A stretch of DNA of 64,000 nt. Origin: Paramecium pentaurelia. Taxonomy: Eukaryota > Ciliophora > Oligohymenophorea > Peniculida > Parameciidae. Both the position numbers and the translations under genes were made by a program. The notes under the pieces are model-generated. The model worked only from the letters and a program-made list of their open reading frames with translations, did no database searches and had not been told where the DNA came from. How positions within the stretch are numbered: position 1 is the stretch's first letter; every line of letters starts with the position of its first letter. The stretch lies in assembly GCA_905183005.1 (NCBI GenBank), contig CAJJDO010000001.1:687836-751835 (forward strand), given 5' to 3'. Positions 49,871 to 61,409 of the stretch are shown in pieces.

Positions 49871-50650
49871 ATGGACATACCAAAAAGAACAGAACATAGA
49901 CCCCCTAGACCTCCTATACCAAAGTTCCGACTTATTGGGGCTGGAACTGATACACCTGATTTCCTCCCTCCTCCCAAATCTGAGGAATCCTCTATTATTG
50001 CATTATCTATGGATAATACGTCTGAAACCTCTATCGAAGATAATAATGAATCATATTTTACTAGAAAAAGATTTTCTGCTATTGTTGAAGAGATATCAAA
50101 TCAGATTGTTTTATTGGATTTAACTCAAGATCTTTTAAAAATAGGGATCTCATTTTTAAAGCCTGAATTGCTTGAAGGATTGAAATAAAAAAAGTATAAA
50201 GCTATTGCTATTGCAATCATTATAGCTTCTTTAAAATAAATTAATGCTCCAGTAACATAAAAAGAGATTCTATCAAAAACATCTGTCTCTGAAAAATAAA
50301 TTAAGAAAATTCTTTTATAGATTCATAGTTCATATAATTTAGAAGCTATTGTTCATTCATTTATTAAATAAATTTCAAGTTCAATAGGACTTAATGATAA
50401 ATTTATTAACTTTTGTCTTTAGATGTTTAAAGAAATAAATTAAAGAAATCTTATATAAGGTGAACATGAAAATGTAATAGCCGGAGCAATTATTAAATAT
50501 TGTGGTGATATTATATTTGCTGATAGAGGAGGTATAGTAGCACAAGTAATAGCAGATCATGCTAAATGCAGTCTTGGACCGTTAAAGAATTTTCTAAAAA
50601 AAGTTGAAATTAGCTTGCCTTTTAATTCTTAAATTTAGAAAGAAAAATGA
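49871..50650 (+). CDS. TFIIB-like protein without zinc ribbon
   Basis: A 259-residue protein without introns. The first 60 residues are proline-rich. Two cyclin-like repeats follow: the first has 'KYKAIAIAIIIASLKQINAP', then 'VTQKEILSKTSVSEKQIKKI', the pattern of TFIIB, BRF1 and archaeal TFB; the second has 'EHENVIAGAIIKYCGDI' and 'IVAQVIADHAKCSLGPLKNF'. TFIIB and BRF normally begin with a zinc ribbon (CXXC...CXXC); no such cysteines are seen here, so it is either a shortened paralogue or a more distant TFIIB-related factor. In-frame TAA/TAG Gln codons are present. Confidence 0.7.
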
Positions 50651-50790
50651 TAATTACATACAATCAATAAAATTATATTCAATCATCATATTTAATTATT
50701 ATTTAAAATTCATTACTTTATTTACCTTAAAGAGTGATTTAAAATAAAAGACTATATAATTTAAAAATCTGACAAAATTATTCAATTATA

Positions 50791-51735
50791 TCATTCTAAT
50801 TATTAATTAAGACATTTCTTTAATAAAAGATGTGCATCAAATTCTTCTTTAGCTAAATTCTTAGTAAATTAATTTAATTCAAAAAAATTAATATGATTGT
50901 TTTAAAAATTATGCTAAATTAATCTTAAGGTATCACGAATACTCTTTATTTTTGCATCTATTTCTATTAATTAATCTTAATGAGATGTTTTTAATGAAAT
51001 AATTTATAAAATATTATTTTCATCTACATTTTTATCTTAATTTTGTTTTTTAAATTAATTCAATAAATCTATTTCTTTTTTTAATTCATTAACCATTTCT
51101 TATCCATCAATTATCATTTATTTAATACAAGCTTTTCTTTTTAATCCTTCATTTAATTCTAATATTAAAAATTCATTTATAGAATTTAATTCATTCCAGC
51201 TATTTTAAATCTAAAATCATTAATTAGTTATATTAACATTATTTGTAAATTAATTCATCTCTTATTATTTAAATTCATTCATTCCTTCATAAGGATGCTA
51301 TATTTTAAATTATGTTTTCATTTTATTAAAGACATCAATCAATTTATCAGTTCTTTAAATATAAAAACTAAAATCTATAAATCCAAGGATTGCTAAAATT
51401 TAATTAATAACAATACAATTATAATAAGGATTAAATTAAATTTCTTAACCTTAAGGTTTTATTATTTTACATCTTATTCCATTTTCTAAAGGACATAAAA
51501 AAAAAAGTTCAAAAACTATTGAAGTATTACCAATATTTGTTAATTCTCCATTTATCTTAGATTTAATTTAAAATACTACTTATAAATGAAGATTTCCTTA
51601 AATCTTAATTATTTTTAAATTCAAGTTTTTCAAATCAGAAAGATCTTAAATTACATCAATTTATGAAATTATTAATATTCGATCTTATTCATCATATACC
51701 GTTAAAACTAAAACATCAAATGCTTAGGATATCAT
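50791..51735 (-). CDS. Unrecognised coiled-coil protein
   Basis: Frame from ATG 51733-51735 to TGA 50791-50793 with one 27 nt intron near 51225; about 305 residues. The N-terminal third alternates hydrophobic strands ('LSDLKNLNLKIIKIQGNLHL', 'TNIGNTSIVFELFFLCPLEN'), suggesting a beta-rich domain. The C-terminal half is a long coiled coil ('QMIIDGQEMVNELKKEIDLL', 'IEIDAKIKSIRDTLRLIQHN') and ends in a helical 'ELNQFTKNLAKEEFDAHLLL' that loosely recalls the steadiness box of TSG101/VPS23, though the similarity is too weak to assign. Confidence 0.55.
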
Positions 51736-51942
51736 AATTAATGATAATATTTGTTAATAAATAATATTAATAATAATATTGAAATATAGATTTTGAATAA
51801 ATTTATACAATTATTGCATAAATTTCTTCAAAAAAATAATAAATCTATAATTTAAGATTCAAAGAAGTATTATAAAATACTATCCATTATCTCTAAATTA
51901 AATTAAGTCTTGTTTTATATATTTTTATTTAGACTTATTATT

Positions 51943-52392
51943 TCAATATTCATATGTTTTATTCCCAATATAGAAATCTTTTAAGAATTCACTCTTTCCT
52001 TTGAGTTTTTAATTTTCTAAATATGAATATCCAGCATCAGATCTATTTTGATTTACAAAGTATTGGAATAAATGATCTCTATTTAACATATGCCATTCAG
52101 CTTGATAGAGTAATTCATATCCTCTATAAACCTATTAATTTAATAACTAAATATTAACCCATCTATCAACTGCATCAGGATCTCTTAAATATGCTCTTTT
52201 TCTGATAACATTTGCTACATTTAACATTGCTTATTATGAATTGCAAGTCACTTCCAAATCATGAATTCTTAATAAAAATGGAATAAGACGACACACTTTT
52301 CTATAAAATCTTAAGACTTTAAAATGAGCTTAAATAATATTCTTTGATGGTCTTCCACTTGTAAGACCTTCAAATATTTCTGTTCCTCTCAT
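51943..52392 (-). CDS. NDUFA6-like LYR-family complex I subunit
   Basis: A 149-residue protein without introns. Near the N-terminus, 'VLRFYRKVCRLIP' matches the LYR-type tripeptide followed by a basic helix; 'NVIRKRAYLRDPDAVDRWVN' and 'RGYELLYQAEWHMLNRDHL' match the B14/NDUFA6 pattern in which a D-P-x-V-D segment follows three helices. LYR proteins bind the mitochondrial acyl carrier protein and serve as complex I subunits or assembly factors. The C-terminal 45 residues are an extension. It lies close to the WEE1-like gene on the same strand, 145 bp downstream. Confidence 0.75.
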
Positions 52393-52537
52393 TGTAATAT
52401 TATTTCCACCATATTACTAACATAAATTTAATTTATTACTTTTCCTCTTGATCCATGTGTTCCTATTTCAGGAAATAGATTTAGATTGTTTGTAAAATTT
52501 TAATTTTAATTCATTTATATTTATATTTCAATAAATA

Positions 52538-54051
52538 TCAAACACTCATTTATCTTTTTTTATTTTCCATAATTTTTATAAAATCTAATTATTATCTTAA
52601 TTAATATCCTCTAATTTTTTCCCATTTGATAAATTTTTCTTTAGGAATAAATAAATAAGGATCTTCTAAACTAGCCTTAGCACTCAATCTAAAAATTGAA
52701 TTAGGATTCATCATTCTACAAATTAATCTTCTTAAATTAATAGAATAGAAATCTAATTTTTTTTATAGATATATAATAAATACCAGATCCAAAATCATTA
52801 ATAGTTAATCCTTATCTCAATTTCAACCATTTTTCACCACATGCAGGTAGAGTTTCTCCTATCATAATTTCATAAATTGAAGCACCAAGTGAGAATATAT
52901 CTGATTTACTTAAATCAGATTAAGCTGTTAGCTAAAATTATAAAATATTATACATTTGATAAAATTTCAGGAGCTAAATATCGAGAATCTCCTTCATTAA
53001 TATCTTCTCCTTTTTTTAGTTATGTTAATCTAGATAAACCTAAATCAGCCAATTTATAACAGCCTTCAGTTTTGCTATATAAAATGTTATCAGGTTTAAC
53101 ATCAAAATGTGTTATTGATTATTCATGAAGAAATTTCAAACCTTGTAAGATATCTTTCAATATCTTTTTAACTTCGAATTCTTCAAGTCTTTAATTTTAT
53201 TCTCTTCTTGATTCCTTAAAAATTATATTAAAAAATTACTTAGAGTGAAGTTACATTAAAATTACAGTATTCCATTTATAAATAATAATAACATCTTTCA
53301 TTCCAAGCAGTATAATACCTTATTATATTTTTACATCTTCCTTTAGCTGTCAAATACGCAAGTGCTTATGCTTCATTAAGAGATTCAGCTGCATCATATG
53401 ATTTACCACTTCCTTGAAGTTTAACACATTTAATTGCATAAATTTGTTTATCAATATTATTTCTGCATTTATAAACAGTACCAAAATTTCCATTACCTAT
53501 TACTGCTAATTATGTATATTCATTATAATATCTAGATTATTCAAAAGTAGGACTCTCTTCTTCTGATTAATCTTCAATATCCATAGCCCATGCACTTGTC
53601 TAAATACTTTTTATTGCACTCTTTCAGTTAAAATATTTTATTACTTTCTTTTTTTTTGGAGTGGCCGTACCCTATTTTTAAGCAGTTAATTCTTTATGTG
53701 ATTTTGTTCCTTTGTTTTTTGGAGTGCTAGGAGGACTTTATTAAATTTAATCTAATGTCATTTGATATTAAAATCTTTGAACCAAAGAACTTCCAAAGCA
53801 ATCATTTTCAGAAGTACTTGGAGTAACATGTGTATGATGATGTTTTTATTTGATTGGTGTTTAAGTCTTAATAGGTCTAATTATTTATTGATATAACTTT
53901 ACATTATCTAGAATTTGAATTGTTTTTTGCTTGAATTATTGAATTATTGTATTTGATCATCAATAATTACTTTCTTACACAATTCTGGTTCCATTTACTA
54001 TTTTTCAGGAGTACTGAATAAATTTCTTGCAAGAGGAGATTAAAAATTCAT
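52538..54051 (-). CDS. WEE1/MYT1-type cell-cycle kinase
   Basis: WEE1 kinases put inhibitory phosphate on CDKs. The N-terminal 150 residues are S/T/P- and Q-rich with a His stretch. The kinase domain starts 'YTQLAVIGNGNFGTVYKC', with 'IYAIKCVKLQGSGKSYDAAE' (catalytic Lys). 'NIIRYYTAWNERCYYYLQME' is the typical WEE1 'YYxAW' region. The catalytic loop is 'ITHFDVKPDNILYS', then 'KLADLGLSRL' (DLG instead of DFG, as in WEE1), 'EGDSRYLAPEIL', 'SKSDIFSLGASI' and 'CGEKWLKLRQG'. A 31 nt intron near 52770 joins 'LICRMMNPNSIFRLSAKASL' at the end. The DLG and GDSRYLA features place it in WEE1/MYT1 rather than a generic Ser/Thr kinase. No membrane segment is seen, so WEE1 is favoured over MYT1. Confidence 0.88.
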
Positions 54052-54533
54052 TTCCAATTTGAATTTGAAAAATGCTACTTTTTATAATTAATTAATTTAT
54101 GCTATATAGATAATGGTTTTGACTACCCATAACAGAAAAAAATGAAAAAATGGATTTTGAATAAAAAACTAATTGATTTTTTTACTCACCAAACTTATGG
54201 CTTATTATATTGAATTGAAAGTTAATCAAAAGATATATTTGTAATTTAATAGATGAATTTGATTTTTCATCTAACCTTATTATCAATTAATCGATAAAAA
54301 TTATTAAACATAAGTCATTTTATAATTAAATAAAGAATATTAAATTTAATTTACATATATTTTATTGAAAAATTTGGAAAAAAATCGCTTATTTATTTAT
54401 CTAACCAGTATATAGCACAGTAATTTATATTTATATTATTATAAATATATACATATCAAATTCATTGCATTTTACAATCTAAGTTATTATTCTTAAGAAT
54501 ATTCAAAAATTCATTGAAGGCTAGGCTAGTATT
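54052..54533. other. Intergenic region
   Basis: AT-rich DNA upstream of the WEE1-like gene. No supported gene. Confidence 0.4.
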
Positions 54534-54752
54534 ATGAAATCTAAGATAATTTTAAAGGAAGCTTAAAATTTAATAAAATTAGAGCCTACATATAATTAAT
54601 GTCAATTTTTTACTGAAACTAAATTTGAATAAAAAATCTTATATATATTATGGAAATCATTTAATTGGATGATCAAATGGAATACTTAAGAAATGAATTT
54701 ATTAAAATTTAAATATTCTATATGTTATTCATCAGTTCTTAAAAAAAAGTGA
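54534..54752 (+). CDS. Possible small orphan protein
   Basis: An open frame of 72 codons ending in TGA at 54750-54752, beginning MKSKIILKEAQNLIK and containing 'QKILYILWKSFNWMIKW'. The composition is plausible for protein (tryptophans, balanced charge), but the length is within chance expectation for this code, and no family is recognised. Confidence 0.2.
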
Positions 54753-54769
54753 TTAATTAATGATGTAAA

Positions 54770-55160
54770 AGCTTATCAAATTTTCTATTATTGATTATTA
54801 TTAAGTTCAAGAATATTATGCATAAAATGATAATTAAATGTATAAAGCATCGAATTTAGTTTAACATCAACTCCTTTGCGTTTTAACATTTCCATAGCAA
54901 AATTTTAATTATTTATATGAAATAATTAAGTAAATTTAAATTTAAATTAAGCCTATTCAGTAAAATAAGATATCTAGACCACTTTTAGAATTTAATTTGA
55001 GTTAACTTTTTTTTGTTTTTATGTAGTATAATATGTAAACCACTTGAAATAAACCATAAAATAGATCGAATAAAATTGATTATCAAATTCTTTGAAAATA
55101 AATCAATTTTTAAATGAATTCTTTTATAACCATAAATTGTTATGAATAAATTAGTAATTT
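54770..55160 (-). pseudogene. Possible ankyrin-repeat gene relic
   Basis: Two overlapping minus-strand frames show ankyrin-like pieces: 'YGYKRIHLKIDLFSKN' and 'LWFISSGLHIILHKNKKK' in one, and 'NFAMEMLKRKGVDVKL' with 'YTFNYHFMHNILEL' in another. The frames overlap without an intron of the usual size between them, so the stretch is either a decayed gene or a gene with an unusual structure. The second frame is open from an ATG near 55060 to TGA near 54770 (about 97 codons). Confidence 0.35.
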
Positions 55161-55282
55161 ATTTTGAATAAATTTAGATGAGAGAAATTTATTTGAATTA
55201 TATTTGTATTTAATATTGATTGGCATCTTTATGTTATCTATATAAATATTTTAATATTATTAAAATTCCTAAATAAAATTTA

Positions 55283-56153
55283 ATGAATCGTTAAACAAGC
55301 TAAATTTCTCACAATTCCTCGACATAACTATACTATTCTTAGTATCTTAAGTAAAAATAAGTGAGTCCTATCGCAGAAAGATTTGTGGTTGATGAGGTTT
55401 AGGAGCTTAGAAAACAAGTTGAATAACTCACCAAATAATTAGAATTCAAAGAATAAATGATTAGTGAAATGAGAGCTCATTAGAAAATATTAATGAATAG
55501 ATTATCTGAACCAACTTATTATTAAAATGATAGCATAATAGAAAAATTAAAGGAATTTGAGGTACAATTAAAAGAAAAAGAAGTTTAATTTCAAAATTAA
55601 TTTATTGAAAACAGCTTGCTATTGAAAGAAAACTAAAGTTTAAAGCAAGAGATCACACGTTTAGAAAATTTAATCAAAGATCCTTCAATACCAAAGTTCG
55701 TTAATTCAATAGTTGATCTTGTAATACAGTGTCATCCCTAAAATCATTTTCCAAATTCAAAACCTGAATTGCGATAGTGCTGGAGATGGTTGAAAAAGAT
55801 TCTCAATGATTACATACAACTTAAGCAACGCATGCATTGATTATTTTATTAAAATTATGAATAAAGATGGACTTGAAACTATTGTGAATTTTCTCCATCA
55901 AGAAGTTAGGCAATTGTTGAAAGAATGTAGAGAACTCAAACAATTGTTCATTTCCAATAAAGAAACCATTAAAATCTAAGTGGAATATACAATAGTTTCA
56001 TTATTATTGAATACTTATTTCAGCAGATCAGCTCAATTTCAAATGTAAAATTCAATTACTAATTAAAGAAAATTGTAAAGAGTTAAAAAGGAGAACTTCC
56101 ATGATTACTTGTTAATTTTACGGCTATAATAAATTCTCTATTTTTCTTATTGA
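55283..56153 (+). CDS. Unrecognised coiled-coil protein
   Basis: From ATG 55283 the frame encodes an S/Q-rich start, then a strong coiled coil ('DEVQELRKQVEQLTKQLEFK', 'IEKLKEFEVQLKEKEVQFQN', 'LLLKENQSLKQEITRLENLI'). A conserved-looking globular stretch follows ('IPKFVNSIVDLVIQCHPQNH', 'ELRQCWRWLKKILND'). One frame ends with TGA at 55838; a 37 nt intron just before it would continue the protein through 'CIDYFIKIMNKDGLETIVNF' and 'HQEVRQLLKECRELKQLF' to TGA 56151-56153. The alternative is two short genes. No family recognised; centrosomal or ciliary coiled-coil proteins often look like this. Confidence 0.5.
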
Positions 56154-56907
56154 TTAATGATAACATAAAAAGATAAGTTAGAAATACAAGAAAAAACATA
56201 TGCATTATTGTTTTGAACAAATAAATTATGAATAACATTTTTAATTTCTTGAAAAGAGAAAGGGAAGGTAGAATTAGAAATTATTTTTTTATTGAAAAGT
56301 AATGATTAATTAAATAATCTCTGTACTTTCAAATTTTTAAGCGAAAAATATATTGAGAGAAAATTTTGTTGATGTGATTGAACAATAAAACAAATCTCTA
56401 ACAAATTTGATTATGGCACAATTATAATAAATAAATAATAAATTAAGAAAAAAAAATTAATAGTTCCATCCTAATAATATTAATAATAAATAGTTAAATG
56501 CATTTTAACTCTTAATTTCTTTAAGTTAATTTCATAATAATATATAGATTTTATAAAATTTTTAGACAAATTCATTAAATTGAATTGATGAAATGCAAAC
56601 TAAAATTAATCAATAATTATTAAATTGTTCTATTGTAAGTTTAAGTCAGAAAATCAAAATTCTTAATGTATTTTATAAAAATTTTGAATATCATTAATAA
56701 AAAATTTGTCTTTATCAAAACTTTATGAAATTTAAAACAATCTTATAAATAATGATTTTTTTAATAAATATCTAAACTTAAAAAAACTGTGAAAGATCAT
56801 TTATTCATTAGATTTAATCAGTAGTATAAAATAGATTTATATATTGGATGGAAAAATGGAAGAAAACACCAATGTAGAGTTTTTTATATTTTATACATAA
56901 TGTACTT
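56154..56907. other. Intergenic or uncertain coding stretch
   Basis: Two open patches look somewhat protein-like ('KGKVELEIIFLLKSNDQLNN' near 56260, 'NILRENFVDVIEQQNKSLTN' near 56350), in different frames, and could be further exons of the preceding coiled-coil gene. I could not join them with introns of normal length. The remainder is simple A/T-rich sequence. Confidence 0.35.
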
Positions 56908-58397
56908 TCATTACTATTTCACCTTCTTGAACTTTTAGTTTTATGTTAAATCTTCTGATGCCTATCTTTTATCTTCACCTTTTGAGAATTTCTACATCCA
57001 TGTAGCTCCTTAAGGTTAAAAGTCTGCTTCTTCTTAATATTGAGCTTAAGAGGAAACAGGCTTGGCTTTTCCTCTTTATGGTGCTTTCACATCTCTATAG
57101 TTTACTCCTTCCTCTAATTAATGAACTCTCTTTTCTAAAAAGGCTTTATTAGTGATACCAAATTCAGCATCTTATCCCTCACCTAGAATAATTTAATAAA
57201 TAAAATATACCTAAAGCATCATATCTAATACACAAGGCTGTTTTAGCAGCTAATGTTCTGGAAACTTTACCTTTCAATTTAGCAGGAGCACTTCCAACTA
57301 AACTGGCTTAAAAGATCAAACCATATTTTGGTGTGTTATGTTTAGTTCTAATAGCTTTAAACAATGCTTTCTCAGCTCCTAAGATTTGAACTGTTGAAGC
57401 TGGATATTTAGCTAAATTAACCAAAGATCCAGCATGGGATATGAGTCTTGCTCCAACTAATTCTCCAACCATGGTTGTAAGATTAGGGGCAATAGCTTAC
57501 ATTCTATTTTTCAAATATTCTGATAATTAGGCTCTGTAATCTGTTAATTCGATTACTTAGTCAGCCAAACAAAGAATAAATTTTTCATCTTCTGCTGTGA
57601 TTTCAGTACCGAAAGATACTTCTGCTGCTTATTTGACATCTGCTTCTAGATTGTCTGGTAAAATTCCAGAAAGATCAGTCTAACTTGTTTTGATCCTCAT
57701 ACCTATGGCTTTAACAATCTTAGCATAAATCAAGTTATCTGTAATGATCTTGCCTAATTCTGGAAAATGCCATCCAAACCATTCTCTAAGTCTCATCATA
57801 TAATTATTAATTTCTTTATCTAAATCATCAAGAAGAGCTATAGCTTGAATAATCATGGTGTCCACTTTTTCAGTTGAAAATTTTAACTTATATCTAGACA
57901 AACCATGTGCTAAACCTAAAGTCATATTTTTGAGTTCAGCTTCACTTAAGCCTTCAATTAAATTAGTTAATTGTGATTTAATGCCTCTAAACAATTGTTC
58001 TGTGACTGGTGTTTAAATGCAACTTAATCCAAGTTAATCTTGAAGCTACTTAGCTAATTTTTTATCTTAAACTATAAAATATATAATCTATTGATACCTG
58101 CTATTTAATCTTAAACTTCCTGTGAAATTACATTCTTTTCCAAAAACTTACTTAGTTTCTTAGGAATCTTACCATTAATAAGCTTACTAGTGGCAATAAG
58201 AGCTTCCTATGTATCTTTAAATTGTTAGAAAGCAAAAGGTGTAATCCTAAGATCATTTTATATGCAAATGCTTACAATTTTTTAGCTTGCTTCTCATTTT
58301 GCAAGTAATCGTAGATATTCTCAATTTTGTTAAGTGCCTTAGTGTTAGCCACTTGGAAGAGGGCAAATCCAGCAGGAGTCTCGATTAATATTAACAT
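56908..58397 (-). CDS. NOP58: NOP58 box C/D snoRNP core protein
   Basis: NOP58 is a core protein of box C/D snoRNPs, which guide 2'-O-methylation of rRNA in the nucleolus. It starts 'MLILIETPAGFALFQVANTK'. 'LSCIQTPVTEQLFRGIKSQL' and 'GLAHGLSRYKLKFSTEKVDT' precede the signature 'NNYMMRLREWFGWHFPELGK'. The Nop domain is 'NRMQAIAPNLTTMVGELVGA', 'RLISHAGSLVNLAKYPASTV', 'QILGAEKALFKAIRTKHNTP', 'KYGLIFQASLVG'. 'VSRTLAAKTALCIRYDALG' and a basic tail follow. A 28 nt intron near 57190 follows ALG. The LSC-IQ-P and RTKHNTPKYG patterns fit NOP58 better than NOP56. About 470 residues; the KKE-rich tail of animal NOP58 is shorter here. Confidence 0.95.
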
Positions 58398-58745
58398 ATT
58401 AAAATATTTATGAATCTCTGTCCATATATTAATAATTTATTATGTATAGTAACAATACTAAAACTTTCAATTTTGATCACCTTTTTATAAGATTGCTTTA
58501 GATATATATTCAAATTATCTTATTGTTAAGATCCTAACTAACTAGAAAATACAAATAATTATCTTAAGTATAACCTTATATTGATCCTAAATTGTATAAT
58601 AGAGATTGGAATTGATTTCATTACTCATTTCAATTAGATGTGATAATTTCATAAGAGAGTATTCCTTATGATTAATCTACCTATTAAACATGAATTATAT
58701 TTGATTTTGTTGTTGTTATTACAATATTAATAAACCATGAAAAAA
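58398..58745. other. Intergenic region between divergent genes
   Basis: About 350 bp, AT-rich, between the NOP58 start and the orphan gene at 58746. Nothing recognised. Confidence 0.5.
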
Positions 58746-59118
58746 ATGACATTTTTGGAGAAGATAATTAAAAATAAAAATAAATAAATTAGTAATTTTA
58801 TAGAGCATTTAATGAATGAGAATACAAAGTTTATTCAAGATAAATACCTTATATATAATATAAAATAATATTTGATACATGTGAATGACGAATATGTATT
58901 CTTAATCAGAAGAATAATATCTCGTGAAATGAATATTAATGGAAATAGAGGATTTATAAATAAATACTTATATTTGCAGTTCATTGATATGTAATGAAGA
59001 TGCAAACATACAATTTAATATAACCGAATCTAAAATAGAATTGGATACCTTTCTTATTTACTCATCTAGAGAAAGACCTTAAACACGTGAATCAAATCAA
59101 AAACCAAAAAACTTCTGA
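58746..59118 (+). CDS. Orphan protein possibly related to the tandem LST-domain family
   Basis: With a 25 nt intron near 58922, ATG 58746 opens a frame of about 115 codons to TGA 59116-59118. The N-terminal half is helical ('TFLEKIIKNKNKQISNFIEH', 'NEYVFLIRR'-like). The C-terminal half reads 'NEDANIQFNITESKIELDTF' and 'LIYSSRERPQTRESNQK', which by spacing of hydrophobic residues, LxYSS and P...N resembles the 'LST..EFPTKFN' strand pair of the array at 5711-15902. Just after the stop another frame reads 'EITDDKYMINF', which would extend that resemblance across the TGA, so the gene could be truncated or mis-modelled. Weak assignment. Confidence 0.4.
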
Positions 59119-59503
59119 GAAATCACAGATGATAAATATATGATAAATTTTTGATTGAGAGAATTGAATATTATTGGAAGAAGAATATAAAAAGAAACTA
59201 GAATTAAAATATTCATTTAAATCATATTTTTATTCTAAGATCAATATTAGATTACAACCTTAATTGAGTGTTTTCATTTATTAAATTTCGCTTATTTATT
59301 GATTATAATAGATTTTTAGGAACTAATTGGATTCTTTTTAAACGTAGTAGTTTATGTACAAATTTTAGTTTTTAGGTAGATCTGTTTGAGTATTAGAGTA
59401 AAAAGAACTATAGAATGTCTAAATAAAATAAAACCTGAATTTTTGGATTCTCTATGGTATTGGGTTCATCACTTAACTTAATGATTTATTTTTATATAAT
59501 TAA
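59119..59503. other. Intergenic region
   Basis: AT-rich DNA upstream of the kinase gene at 59504. Open frames of over 100 codons cross it, but their composition is not convincing. Part may belong to the orphan gene before it. Confidence 0.35.
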
Positions 59504-61363
59504 ATGGAAGAACTTGAATAATACTATTAAGTCATCAAATTCTTAGGAGCTGGGGGTTTTGGAAAGGTAGTTGAAGCTGTATACAAAGAGGGAGGAGGAG
59601 AACATGTGGCTGTGAAAGTAATATCGTATTCTAATGTTTAATCAGATTCTTCCCAAAAAGGATTATAAAGTAGCCTAGATCTTATCAGAGGCTTAAATTC
59701 TTGCTAAGATGAAGCATCCTAATATAGTTCAATTTAAGGGTGTTAGAGAAACAGAAAATAAGCTGCTTATTGAAATGGCACTTATCAAATAAGGTCCGTT
59801 GAAAGTGCGCAAATATACATAATAAGAAGCTAGAATCATTATGACCAGTATATTCAAAGCAGTTTAGTTTATTCATGAACATGGAGTAGTGCATCGAGAT
59901 CTTAAGCCTGAGGTAACTATAATTGAATTAAGATAAGAGAATATACTAGTAGAAGACTCTAACGATTTCAGTACACTAAAGATTGTAGATTTTGGATTAT
60001 CGGCTGGATAAATTGTATTACATGGACAATGTGGAACACTTATTTATATGGCTCCAGAGCTATTTAGTTAACGTGTTTACTCTAAGCCAATAGATATTTG
60101 GAGTTGTGGAATTATACTTTATTAAATGTTAACAGGAAAGCATCCATTATATAAAGGAGGAGAGCATTCTCATGATTATAAAAAGAAACTTCTAGATCCA
60201 AAATGGGAATTCCCTGAAGATTTTGATCCATTAGCAAAACATCTCTTTTTGAAATGTGTTTCTTTGGACCCTATTCATAGATATAGTGCAAATTAAATCT
60301 TATAACATCCTTGGATTACTAATTCTAAAACAGATCCAATTCCATTAACTTTACCAGAGATGTATAAAGCATTTACTGCAAGAGAGTTAATTCTTCAGAA
60401 AATTAAAACTATTATGCTATTAGTTTCAATTAAAGGTTTAAAAGTAGACACTACGTAATTAATATTGATTATATGAATCTTAGATATTTGATGAAACAAT
60501 AATAATAATTATAGACCAATACTTCAAATTTATTAGATAAAGATTATATTAAAGAGATGCTCAGAGAATAATAAGCATTAAAAGAAAATAAAAATATTCC
60601 ACCTATTAAATAATAATTGAGATATGAAAAGATATTATAAGTATTTATAATATCAATATTTTAAGAGAATCTAAGAAAATGGAGTGAAAGAACCAGAAGA
60701 AAAGTGTTTATCTAAAAATTCTTAACATGTGCATACTAATGAAAACAGTTAACCTTCTTCTTCTCAAAAGTCTTTGAATAGCAGTGTTATTCATCATGAT
60801 TTAAATCTTAAAGAACAACTTTATATATAAACTGGAAACAAACATCATTTTAAAAAGAGACTTTTCAAAAAAACTCATTAAAGTGATAAAAAAAGGATAT
60901 CAAATCCATTTGTAATACCAGCACTTCGTTCAAGATCAAATACAGCTAATCATAAAACTGAATCAAAATAGGTTTAACCATAACATTTTGAATCTCCAAA
61001 AAAACCAATCTCTATGATTCGTTCTTTTAAATAATAGATTAATTCTTAACAATAATAATAATAATAATAATAAAGCCAATCTCCTATTAGAAAACCTCCA
61101 GATATCAAAAATAGAAGCAACAGTTCAACTAAAAAATTAAGTATGGTAGAATAAGAATGTATAGATGCTTACCGTTTCGATTAAGATAGTATACTATTAT
61201 TTTTATTAATCTCATAGAAGTTATACATAGTATGTTCATGCCAAGAGTGTTTAATAAAAAAATACTACCATTTTCAAGAAATTTTTAATAAAGACTTCCT
61301 GTTTAACCCCAAAGTTTAGAATTAAATATACTTAAACCACCACTACCTAAAAAAGTTATCTGA
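59504..61363 (+). CDS. CAMK-like Ser/Thr protein kinase with low-complexity tail
   Basis: The kinase domain begins at residue 9: 'VIKFLGAGGFGKVVEAVY' (glycine loop), 'HVAVKIL' (catalytic Lys) joined by a 28 nt intron, 'ILAKMKHPNIVQFKGVRE', 'EHGVVHRDLKPENILVEDSN' (intron of about 27 nt inside), 'LKIVDFGLSAG', 'CGTLIYMAPELFSQRVYSKP' and 'DIWSCGIILYQMLTGKHPLY'. 'ANQILQHPWI' closes subdomain XI. The domain layout is that of the CAMK group, but no EF-hands for a CDPK are seen. The tail of about 280 residues is S/K/Q-rich and includes a run of nine Gln near 61047, mostly TAA codons. Three further introns of 25-29 nt are needed. Convergent with the ferredoxin gene, 46 bp apart. Confidence 0.88.
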
Positions 61364-61409
61364 TTATGTTTTATATAATATATATTTATTTATCTTTTTT
61401 TTAAAGAAA

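Noticed and set aside
52538..54051. Generic Ser/Thr kinase assignment
   Set aside because: DLG instead of DFG, 'GDSRYLAPE', the 'YYTAW' region and 'KWLKLRQG' are WEE1-type features.
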